Position numbers and translations under genes: made by a program
Shown here: positions 1 through 8,034 of the stretch, piece after piece
Position numbering within the stretch: position 1 is the first letter of the stretch
Layout of the letters: each line of letters opens with the position of its first letter
Notes under the pieces: generated by a model
Database searches by the model: none
What the model saw: only the letters and a program-made list of their open reading frames with translations
What the model was told of the DNA's origin: nothing
Origin: CAWAPS01 sp963783945
GTDB lineage: Bacteria > Actinomycetota > Acidimicrobiia > Acidimicrobiales > Palsa-688
Length of the DNA: 64,000 nt
Assembly (NCBI GenBank): GCA_963783945.1
Contig: CAWAPS010000007.1
Span: 248,001 to 312,000 of the forward strand
Reading direction: 5' to 3'

Positions 1-1252
1 GTAGAATGAAGACTCCGTTTCCCGAGCAGCATCCTTCTGATGGAGCTTGCCGATCGCCTGCGTCAGGTCAAGTACGGCCTTACTGCCCTTCATTGCTTTC
101 TTAGTGGTTGGGTTGACAATCCCCTCGGCCAGTCTTAGTGTTTCGTGGTTCATCGCGTCTGCGAGCGCACTCATTGTCGCTCGAAGCTGGTCATATCGGG
201 ACGGATTCAGGTTCAAGAAGTCGGTCGGGTCTTGCGGCGGGTCCCATTTCGCTACCCCAGCGAGTTTTCCCACCATATCCGCCGCGGCTTTTTCGAGGTT
301 CTTGACCAATTCGGCCTCTTTGACTGTATCGACGTCGATTACGCCGGCGCGGGCGAAATCATGGAGTTTAAGCGCCTCGACATGCCAGATCGCCGCAGAG
401 CTGAGGATTGCCTGGACCCTCGGGTCGTTGCGCAGGGACACGGGAAGCTCCGCCTTGCACGCTTCCTGCAGTTTGTGTTTCTCGGGGAGTGCATCGCGCA
501 GCCTAATCGGCATCCCCGCGCGGTTCTTTGCCCCCAACCGATCTCTGACCGCGAAAAGCTCGTCGCCGCGGACCTTTCTCGAGACAACGACCTCGCCGAT
601 CTGCCGTGAGATTTCAGATCCGATCGCGTCGATTGCGTGCGCGAGCTCGGTTCCCAAATGCTGCCCCTGCGGGGAAAGCAGCTCCAGATTGTGGTCCAGC
701 ATTTTCAGGGCAAACGTGACGGATTTGTCGATGCCGTCGGCGGCGGCCCCGACCTCGTCCCAGCTCGGTTGGTCCTGATCGACCTGGTCTTTCCAGCGTT
801 CCAGCCAGGGCGCTCATTCCGCCCTCGCGATCGGCCAACTCCAGCCAATCCAGCGCCTTGCCGAACAGCGCGACGTCGGTCGCGTTCAAGCCCGCGCCGC
901 CGACGCGGACTCCGATCTCGTGTCGCACATCATTCCAGTAGCCCGCGAGATCCGCGCCATACAGCTCGGTTTTCCTCCTCCAGGGCGGCGCCTCTTTCAG
1001 GAAGTCCGCAGGGCTCACGACGAAGTTGCTGGGGCGAGCCGCGATCAGGCTCTGTGCCGCCGTCTTCAGCGCTTTGCTCAGAGGGTCCGGCGGCACCGGT
1101 TGATGAGCGATCGGGTTCGGCTTTGGCTCGTGTTTGGGAGGCTTGCTGTTGAGGATATTCCCAACTGCCAAAAATTCCTTCTTCGCCTCGTAGTCTTTGC
1201 TGCTAGTTTTGCCCTCGACCTTTCGACGGGGAAGCTCGTACGGTTTCGGCAT
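1..1252 (-). CDS. Hypothetical protein, 3' end beyond the window, frameshifted
   Basis: I do not recognise this gene. It starts at an ATG at 1252 (MPKPYELPRRK) and stays open to the left edge of the window, so its C-terminus is not seen. The reading frame changes near 810: upstream residues end in ALDWLELADREGG, and the continuation WLERWKDQVDQDQ lies in another frame and then runs open for about 260 codons. This fits a single extra base in an otherwise intact gene. The protein is soluble, charged and mostly helical in composition, with no signal peptide or membrane segment and no motif I can name. It is divergent from the sigma factor gene to its right. Confidence 0.55.
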
Positions 1253-1661
1253 GTTGGCCCTCGATTCGTCGGTGTGTTTCGGGGAGTTTCCAGCGCCTGC
1301 GGCGTCTCCGCCCGCGGTAACCAAAACGCGAAGGCGGTCAGCAATATGCAATGCGTGTCCTTGCCCTTTCAGAGGTCCCAACCGAATGGGGCCTGGGACT
1401 CCTCATCGGCCCTTCGCGATGACTCGGGAGTCCGGCGAACCGGAACCCCCGGGCGCCTTGCAGGGACCGCGGCCCGGGAGAGTCGAGCCGGCGATTCGTC
1501 GTCAGGCGAGGTGCGTTCGCCTCGTTCGCGACGGGCTGACAACCAATGAATCTGGTTCAGGCGGTCGAACCTGTCAGGACTTCCGGGGTTTGTCTAGAAT
1601 GGGACGATCGCGGCGGGCCGGCGGGACGGACCGGCGGCCACCCCGGTCGCGGAGGCCGACG
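1253..1661. other. Divergent intergenic region
   Basis: This stretch separates a leftward gene from the rightward sigma factor gene, so it should hold both promoters. I see no convincing conserved promoter boxes, repeat or RNA gene in it. Open frames across it are shadow frames without ribosome binding sites. Confidence 0.4.
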
Positions 1662-2253
1662 ATGGAAGTTACCCGATCGAGCTTGTTGATTCGTGCCCGG
1701 GCCGGCGACGCGGGAGCCTGGGAAGACCTCTGCGAGCTGTACCGCCCGCTGATCGCCGGCTGGCTGCTCCGGCAGTCGGTCCCGAGCGGCGAGGTCGACG
1801 ACCTGGTGCAGGAGATCTTCCTGGCGGTCGTTCGCGGCCTGCCGTCGTTCGACCACTCGGGGCGCCGCGGGGCCTTCCGCTCCTGGCTGCGCACGATCGC
1901 CTCCAACTACAGTTGCGACTACTGGAAGTCGCCGGCCCGCCGGGCCGCCGCACCCCGAGACGACGCGGCCGCAGCCGCCCTCGCCCTACTCGAGGATCCC
2001 GACAGCCCGCTCAACCGCTACTGGAATGAGGAGCACGATCGGTACGTGCTCCGCTGCCTGCTCGAGCTGGCCGAGCTGGAGTTCGAACCGACCACCATGC
2101 GGGCGTTCCGCCGCATGGCGCTGGAGGGCGCCTCCGGCTCGGAGGTGGCCGGAGAGCTGGGGCTGTCCCCGGGCGGCCGTCTACACCGCACGATCGCACG
2201 TCCTGCAAAGGCTGCGGGAGCTGGCCGAGGGCCTGCTCGACGACTTGCCGTGA
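1662..2253 (+). CDS. ECF-family RNA polymerase sigma factor, frameshifted near 2173
   Basis: This is a sigma-70 family factor of the extracytoplasmic-function type, which directs RNA polymerase to a small regulon. From the ATG at 1662 it reads MEVTRSSLLIRARAGD followed by region 2 (WEDLCELYRPLIAGW, then EVDDLVQEIFLAVV, then FRSWLRTIASN). Region 4 is seen in two frames: EVAGELGLSPG before the break and AVYTARSHVLQRLRELAEG after it, ending at 2253. One extra G in the run near 2173 explains the break. The product would be about 195 residues, normal for the family. It lies 73 bases upstream of a zinc-finger kinase gene, a common planctomycete pairing in which the neighbour probably controls the sigma factor or acts in the same pathway (inference). 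Confidence 0.85.
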
Positions 2254-2326
2254 GACTCGTGACAGGCCGGCGGCGTCGAACCAGATTCCTTGGTATGGGC
2301 CGGATCGGCCCCGGGAGGGATGTGTC

Positions 2327-5300
2327 TTGACCGCTGACGGCCAGAATCACCCGGAAGCCGCGCAGCTGCGCCAATTCGCGGCAGGTGCGCTGCGAGGCGA
2401 CGAACTCGGCCGGATCGCCCACCACCTGGACGATTGTGAGGCCTGCCGCGCGGGGGTCGACGCAATCCTCGCTGACGACGGGTTTCTGGGACGGCTACGG
2501 TCGGCCACGACCCTCGGGGGCGATGTCCCGGAGGGCCAGGCCGAGCGGCGTCAGGCGGCCTCCGCCCTGCAGTCGCGAGGTCCGGCGCCTCTAGGCCGAC
2601 CGTGGCGGATCCCGCCGGCCAGGGACCGTCGCCGCCTTGCGAGGTCGGGCAGTACATCGTCCTCGGCGAGGTCGGGCGCGGCGGGATGGGGGTCGTGTAC
2701 GAGGCCCGGCATCGCGAGCTGCGGCGGACGGTGGCCCTGAAGATGATCCTGGCCGGCGGGTTCGCGTCGGAGGTCGCAGCGGCAGCGGTTCCGCCGCGAG
2801 GCCGAGCTGGCCGCGCGGGTGCAGCACCCCCACATCATCCAGGTCTACGAAGTCGGGCTTCACGACGGACGCCCCTTCCTGGCGATGGAGTGGGTCGGCG
2901 GCGGCAGCCTGGCCGACCGGCTCGGCGGCGACCCCTGGCCGCCGCACGCCGCCGCCGGTCTGATCGAGACGCTCGCCCGGGCGATCGACGTGGCGCACCA
3001 GAGCGGCGTCGTCCACCGCGACCTGAAGCCGTCCAACATCCTGCTCCAGACCGGCGCCGGCGCGGCCGCGGAGGGCCCGCTGGCCGGGGCGATCCCCAAG
3101 GTCGCCGACTTCGGCCTGGCGCGGGCCATGGACGCCGACGGCAGCCTGACGGCCACCGGCCTGACGCTGGGGACCCCCGAGTACATGGCCCCGGAGCAGG
3201 CCGCAGGCGCCGAGGCCGGGCCGGCGGTCGACATCTACGGCCTCGGTGCGATCCTCTACCGGCTCCTGACCGGGCACCCGCCGTTCCGGGGCGATACGCC
3301 GATGGAGGTGCTCCAGGCCCTGGCCTCCGCCGAGCCGATTGCCCCCCACCGGTTTCGGCCCGCCCTGCCGCGCGACCTGGAGATAATCACGCTCAAGGCG
3401 ATGGCCCGGGAGCCGCAGCGGCGGTACGCGACGGCCCTTGCGCTGGCGGAGGAGCTGCGGCGGTTCCTCGCCCACGAGCCGATTCAGGCGCAGCCGCCAT
3501 CGGCACTGTATCATCTTCGCAAGTTCGCCCGGCGGCACACCGGCCTGGTGGGCGGGGTGGCCGCGACTGTCGTAGCTCTGGTCCTGGGGCTGGTCACCAC
3601 CGCGCTCTTTGCCGTTGGCGAGGCCCGGCAGCGCGACCAGGCCGAGCAAAACGCCCGCCAGGCGTCGTATCAGACCTACCGCGCCCGGCTGGCCGCCGCG
3701 GCCGCGTCGCTTCAGGCGCACGACGTGCTCGATGTCCGGCGCCAGCTCGAGGCGGCCCCGGCGGAGCTGCGCGGCTGGGAATGGTGGCACCTGCATAGCC
3801 GGCTCGACGACAGCTCCGCGGTGATCACGCTGCCCGACAGGAGATATCCCTTCCTGATCAGCGCCCCGGACGGGCTCCGGGTCGGGGCGTTCACCCCCGC
3901 CGGCCTGCGCCTCACCGATCTGGCGGGCGGCGAGCACGAGACTCTGCAGATCAGGACCGGACGCGGGCGGGATTTCACCGCAGGGCAGACTCGCCGCGGT
4001 GTTCGCATCGCAGTGTGGACGTCGAACACGGCCTTCGACCTGCTGGACGAGGCCGGCAAGGTCCTCTGTCGCGTGGAAATACCGGAGGGAAAGCAGCACT
4101 CGTTCGTCGCCATGAGCCCGGACGGCTCCCGGCTGGCGACCTGTTGGGATGATGGCAAATGGCGGCGGTTAGCGGTGTTCGATGCGACTTCCGGCAGGCG
4201 GGTTGCGGTTTGCGATGGCCACCGCGACGGCATCTGGGCTCACACCTTCAGCCCGGACGGTACGCGCCTCGCCTCGGCCGGCGAAGACCAGACGGCGCGG
4301 CTGTGGGACCCGGCCACCGGTGCGCTGCTGGCCACCTGCCGGGGGCATATCAGCAAGGTCCTCGGAATCGCCTTCAGACCGGACGAGGCGCGGCTCGTGA
4401 CGACCTCGGCCGATGGGACCGTGCGGCAGTGGGACGCCGCAACCGGCCGGGAGGTAGAACCGCCCTACGACCGCCATGCCGGCGAGGTCGCTGCGGCCGT
4501 GTACAGCCCGGACGGCCGTCGGCTGGCCTCGCTCAGTATCGAACGCGGGCTCGGGTTCGCGGGAGACGACACGGTGCGGGTCTGGGACGTGGACCCGCGG
4601 GCGACCCTGCCGGCTCCGCGGCCACACCAGCTACGTCTACCCGGTGGCCTTCAGTCCGGACGGCCGCTGGATCGCCTCAGGAAGCTGGGACAGCACCGTG
4701 CGGCTGTGGGATGCGGCGACCGGCGAGCCCTGCGCGACCTTGCCTCACCCGGGCGTCGTGACGTGTCTGGCCTACAGCCCGGACGGTTCGTGGCTTGTGA
4801 CCGGGACGTACGCGGACCAACGGCTGCGGATCTGGGACGTGGCGACGGCACGCGTTCGCAAGGAAATCGAGGGTCCCGCCGGGGCACTGCGCCACGTGGC
4901 CGTCAGTCCGGACGGGAGGAGAGTGGCCGCAGCGGCGTATCTCGAACCGAGCCCTCGCCACAATCTCAGCGTCTGCGACGTCGCGTCTGGCGCGCGGTTA
5001 TTCACGGCCGAAGCCGTGGCACTGGCCTATAGCCCTGACGGCCGCTGGCTGGCCGCCCAGGCTGCGGATGAGAAGACCGTGCTCCTCCTGGATGCCCGGA
5101 CGCATGAGACGGTCGCCCGATTCGGTGGCCATGAGGATCAGGTCATGTCGGCCACCTTCAACCCCGACAGCCGGATGCTCGCCACGTGCAGCATGGACCG
5201 CACCGTCCGCCTGTGGGAGCTCGACAGCGGCCTATGCCGGGTGCTGCGCGGGCACACGGACGAGGTCTTCGCGGCGGCCTTCCACCCCGACGGCACGCGG

Positions 5301-5924
5301 CTGGCCACAGCCGGCCGTGACCGGGCCGTCTGGCTGTGGGACCTGGCCACCGGCCAGGAGGTGGCGCGGCTTCAGGGCCACACCAGCTACGTCTGGTCGC
5401 TGGCCTTCAGCCCCGACGGCGCGACGCTGGTCTCGGGCTCCGGCGACTTCACGGTCCGGCTCTGGGACACGGCGCCGCTGAAGACGCGTTACCAGGCGCG
5501 CCGCGAGGCCCTTGCCCTGCGGCCCGAGGCCGAACGGCTGGTGGACTCGTTATGGCGGCAGAAGCACGACCCGGCCAAGGTCGTCGAGTTGCTCCTGGCC
5601 GATAAGGCGCTGAGCGTGCGTGAGCGCCATGCTGCCCAGGTTGCCTTACTGCGGCGCGCTTGCGCCACGGGAATCAGAAAAGTGAGTGCGCAAAAGGGAG
5701 CGGATCTCGAACACTCAGGGCCACTTTTCGCACGTCGCAAGTGGGCGAGCTCATTGAAGTTAGATCATCCCATGCAGACAGGGCGGCGGACCGCCGCAGC
5801 CCGCGACCATCGAGGTCTTACCCGAACGCTAAGCGTAGCGCTGTGGGGGCATTTTGGGAACAAAATGGGAACGGGACCGGCGACATCAGCCCAATGCGGC
5901 TGCAATATCAGAAGATCAAGATAG
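2327..5924 (+). CDS. Zinc-finger Ser/Thr protein kinase with C-terminal WD40 repeats
   Basis: The start is a TTG at 2327 behind a GGGAGGGA ribosome binding site. The N-terminus carries an anti-sigma-like zinc-finger motif (HHLDDCEAC). A protein kinase domain follows with the glycine loop GEVGRGGMG, the lysine in VALKM, the catalytic HRDLKPSN and the DFG motif. A membrane segment (GGVAATVVALVLGLVTTALF) lies at about 3555-3615. The remainder is at least ten WD40-type repeats of the form FSPDGxxLAS...VRLWD. Frame breaks lie near 2600, 2781 (extra G) and 4617 (extra G). The last residues run into repeat copy A at 5851, so the natural C-terminus was probably replaced by that repeat. It is probably a membrane-bound signalling kinase with a protein-binding propeller, paired with the sigma gene upstream. 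Confidence 0.85.
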
Positions 5925-6154
5925 CATCGTAACTGGCTTGGCAACAGAGACTTTAAGCACCGCTGCAACCTGTTTCCAATATCACGTGTGTGGCAGACGT
6001 CCCGGACTCAAAATCCGGTGGAAAGTAGTAAGTAGAAAGTGGACCGCAGGAGACCCGGCGAAGCGTATTCCTGCTCTCCTCACTACTTTCTCTGCTCTCC
6101 TGCTCTATCGCGGCGACGCCGCGATCGGTGTGGGTTCAAGTCCCACCTTCGGTA
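5851..6154 (+). repeat. att-like repeat copy A with tRNA-Leu(CAA) 3' half
   Basis: This is the first of four same-orientation copies (others at 12956, 37594 and 40756). It opens with a doubled TGGGAACA motif, then a conserved stretch containing ATCAGCCCAATGCGGC, and ends in a tRNA-Leu-like 3' half: GGCAGACG, an anticodon arm with stem CCGGA/TCCGG and anticodon CAA, a T arm (GTGGG TTCAAGT CCCAC) and an acceptor 3' strand CTTCGGT. The matching 5' acceptor strand ACCGAAG is absent, so it is not a working tRNA. In this copy the variable arm is replaced by about 105 bases (6020-6126). The repeat begins inside the kinase reading frame. It resembles an attR-type scar left by elements that integrate at the 3' half of a tRNA gene (inference). 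Confidence 0.75.
6020..6126. repeat. Palindrome-rich insert in the tRNA-like variable arm of copy A
   Basis: Copies C and D have a normal short variable arm here (CTCGCAAGAG); copy A has about 105 bases instead. The insert contains the inverted repeats GAAAGTAGT (6021) and ACTACTTTC (6082) and a perfect terminal hairpin ATCGCGGCG-A-CGCCGCGAT. Repeated CTGCTCTCCT motifs lie between. It could be a small palindromic element of the REP or MITE type, but no second copy is evident in this window. Confidence 0.55.
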
Positions 6155-6155
6155 C

Positions 6156-6392
6156 TCATTTTGCTTGCATGGAAACTGCTCGAAATACGTCGCCGACGGA
6201 CTTGAGGTAGGCGACATCGCCTTTCTCGGCACGACGGGCGACCTCGTCAAGCCATCGCACCGTGGCCGGCTCCAGACACGCTTCGGACGGATCTCCGGCG
6301 GGATAAACCACATCGACCTCAACCTCGACGGCGTATTGCCCACGACGCACCCAGCGCTTACGCTTCTCACGCCGTTCCTTCATCTTCGTCAC
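6156..6392 (-). CDS. Small basic protein, putative antitoxin partner of the DUF4258 gene
   Basis: This 78-residue protein has a very basic N-terminus (MTKMKERREKRKRW) and an acidic middle with a helix-like stretch ATVRWLDEVARRAEKGD. Its start overlaps the stop of the upstream DUF4258 gene by four bases, which indicates translational coupling. Small two-gene units with a DUF4258 toxin-fold protein followed by a short partner are common in planctomycetes and cyanobacteria. I infer an antitoxin role from context only; no DNA-binding motif is visible. Confidence 0.6.
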   Translation of the reverse strand: MTKMKERREKRKRWVRRGQYAVEVEVDVVYPAGDPSEACLEPATVRWLDEVARRAEKGDVAYLKSVGDVFRAVSMQAK

Positions 6393-6670
6393 TCCACGAA
6401 ATAAACAGTAACGAGCTTGGCCTGCCTCGCCGCACCTAACCAGGACCAGATCACTTCGACCGCAGTTCCGTCCTCAAGGGATTGCCGCACCACCACGGAC
6501 GGATTCGGTTTGCCCCTCGGGCGCTCTCGGATCAGTTCGGCCTTTTCGAGACCCGCTACCAGTTGCCAAGCAGTGATGCCACGTTCTCCGCACCGCTCAT
6601 CGGCATGCCAGGCGACGAAAAAACGATCGCTCCCCACCGCCGAGCGAATCTGCTCAAAGAGCTTGCCCAT
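6389..6670 (-). CDS. DUF4258 domain protein, putative RelE/BrnT-like toxin
   Basis: This 93-residue protein has the DUF4258 pattern: an N-terminal HADERCGERGI motif, a central GLEKAELIRERPRGKPNPS stretch and a C-terminal strand ending KLVTVYFVE. The family shares the small alpha/beta fold of BrnT/RelE-like ribonuclease toxins, though many members are uncharacterised. It is the first gene of a coupled pair with the 78-residue protein downstream. The pair lies just inside repeat copy A, on the putative island that carries the DGR, where it could act as a stabilising addiction module (inference). Confidence 0.7.
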   Translation of the reverse strand: MGKLFEQIRSAVGSDRFFVAWHADERCGERGITAWQLVAGLEKAELIRERPRGKPNPSVVVRQSLEDGTAVEVIWSWLGAARQAKLVTVYFVE

Positions 6671-7183
6671 TACCGCATCATAGGGTCACCGGGCCCTCAG
6701 CGAAAGAGCCGCCAGGTTCAGGCAGCCGGTAAGTGTGCTACGGCAGGCTGTTCGGTGCACGGTTCCTGGCGTTGCATGTTCAATACTGTCTTGATTCGGC
6801 TCGATTTCGACAATCTCATTGCTCGAGACGGCTTTGGCGGATGCCGTTGGCGGTCGTCGCGGTGGCGACCCAGCAATGCCTTCGAACCCCGTGGCCTACC
6901 TGACTCGCCGGGCCGGGGTGTCATTTGGCCGAACCGACTTGCGACGGCCCGACACTGGACGGCACTGGAATATGGACCTTGGCGCGCTTCGATCGTTTCG
7001 CCCGCCGCGTTCCGGCAAGACAAGGTGCTCGCCAATTCGGGGGCCGCATGGAGCCTTCGACGCGGTCATCCGACCGGCTACCAGCACCATGCGGCGTCTG
7101 GGTTTGATTTCGCCGATCAAGCCGAAGCCCGATCAGACTGGGAAACGATCTGTTCCATCAGGAGTCTCAGGGCAATCGCTCCC
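6671..7183. other. Non-coding stretch between toxin-antitoxin pair and DGR template
   Basis: About 510 bases hold no supportable gene on either strand. The region lies immediately downstream of the DGR template repeat and upstream of the DUF4258 gene, so it should contain the promoter of that pair. In many DGRs the RNA spanning the template repeat extends past it, so part of this stretch may belong to the template transcript (inference). Confidence 0.4.
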
Positions 7184-7711
7184 TCACCAGCGGAATTCAG
7201 GGCCAGGCGAAAGCCGTTGTTGTTCGTGCGGTTCGTCGGTTCGTTCGTGTTGCGGTTCGCCGTCCGGCAATTCGCCGCGTCGTTGTTCCAACTGCCGCCA
7301 CGGTTCACCCGGTTCGAGCCCTTCTTGATCGTCCACCACCGACCGTTGTAACACGGACTGCCGAAATCGCCAACTCTTGACCCCGGCGCCTTTCGCAAAA
7401 GCGGTGAGCGCCGACAGACGCACCTGCAATTCCGATTCGGAGATCAGCCCCAGCCGCTCAGCACGTGCCAGCACCTTCACCCGAGAGCGCCATCGTCGCT
7501 TGCTGCGTCGACTCAGCTCCACGTGAGTCGGCCAAAGGCGGCATCCCAGAAACTCCATTCCCGCGGAGGTCCGCCTGACGTCGCACGATTTGAGTTCCAA
7601 CCCCAGCCCGTCCCGCGCGAATTCGCTGCAACGCTGCTGAATTGCTCGCAACTGGCCGGGGTCGTCATGCCATCGACAAGTTGGGATTGCGATTCGTCTC
7701 GCCCGGCGCAT
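7184..7711 (-). pseudogene. DGR-type reverse transcriptase, C-terminal fragment
   Basis: The frame from 7711 encodes the part of a DGR reverse transcriptase that follows the catalytic YxDD box: DDPGQLRAIQQRCSEF, then FLGCRLWPTHVELSRRSKR (the typical F-L-G-x-R-x-x-P-T-H block) and a C-terminal helical region ending KSWRFRQSVLQR. The palm and fingers motifs with the catalytic aspartates are missing. Directly upstream the frame runs into the truncated accessory gene, so a deletion of several hundred bases removed the N-terminal two thirds. The frame reads on through the template repeat to a stop at 7184. Without the missing part this enzyme cannot be active; diversification would need another reverse transcriptase elsewhere in the genome. 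Confidence 0.82.
7197..7321 (-). repeat. DGR template repeat (TR)
   Basis: This 125-base segment is co-linear with the segment 8070-8194 at the end of the target gene. The two differ at 16 positions. All 16 are T on the plus strand of this copy, which is A on the coding strand; none of the other 92 positions differs. That A-only pattern is the signature of mutagenic retrohoming. The coding strand has 33 adenines, mostly in AAC/GAA/ACC-like triplets, and in the target frame would encode the Asn-rich equivalent of the variable region (GGSWNNDAANCRTANRN). It overlaps the 3' end of the reverse transcriptase frame. The homology stops at 7197 after the GC-rich CGCCTGGCCCTGA end, the likely initiation-of-homing side. 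Confidence 0.93.
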
Positions 7712-7871
7712 GGCTGAGGTAGTCGACGCAGATCGCCCAGAATGAGTTAACGCCCTGGTCGATCAGGTGCCGGTCGATCGACACGACCTTGTGGCTGGCA
7801 AGGAAACCGTTGAGCTCCTGCTCGAACTTGCTCGAGTCGTGCACCGGAACCGCGAAGAACCGTAACGGCAT
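7665..7871 (-). pseudogene. DGR accessory (HRDC-type) protein, N-terminal fragment
   Basis: From the ATG at 7871, behind a weak GAGGG site, the frame reads MPLRFFAVPVHDSS and then ELNGFLASHKVVSIDRHLI and SFWAICVDYLSH. This matches, as I remember the family, the N-terminal part of small proteins that sit next to DGR reverse transcriptases and carry an HRDC domain at the C-terminus. The HRDC part is absent: after about 57 conserved residues the frame crosses the deletion junction near 7690 and stops at 7665. The deletion therefore joins accessory gene and reverse transcriptase. Confidence 0.7.
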
Positions 7872-7912
7872 GCGATTGCACCCTCGCGCGAACTCACCAA
7901 GACTTTGCGCGA

Positions 7913-7931
7913 GCAGGGGGACACCCCCTGC
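7913..7931. other. Perfect hairpin between the DGR target and accessory gene
   Basis: GCAGGGGG and CCCCCTGC form an 8-bp perfect stem around a 3-base loop. It lies about 100 bases past the stop codon of the target gene and about 140 bases past the variable repeat. There is no T-run on either side, so it is not a classical terminator. Hairpins or cruciforms downstream of variable repeats assist retrohoming in some phage DGRs, but they usually sit closer, so the role here is open. Confidence 0.6.
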
Positions 7932-8034
7932 ACCCCCGTTTTTCATCCCAACCCGCCGCTACGCCATCAAGCTACGGCAGCTCCGGTCGCTGCTCCGCAG
8001 TCGCGACCTACGTGCCTCCGCTCGATGGCTCCGC

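Noticed and set aside
2327..5924. Programmed frameshifting in the kinase genes
   Set aside because: Breaks occur at different places in each gene, without slippery sequences. At 29913 comparison with the paralogue shows one extra base, which fits sequence error or mutation better.
5991..6154. An intact tRNA-Leu gene in copy A, C or D
   Set aside because: The anticodon arm, T arm and 3' acceptor strand are good, but the 5' acceptor strand ACCGAAG and the normal D-arm start are absent in every copy, and copies A, B and D also have damaged or missing arms.
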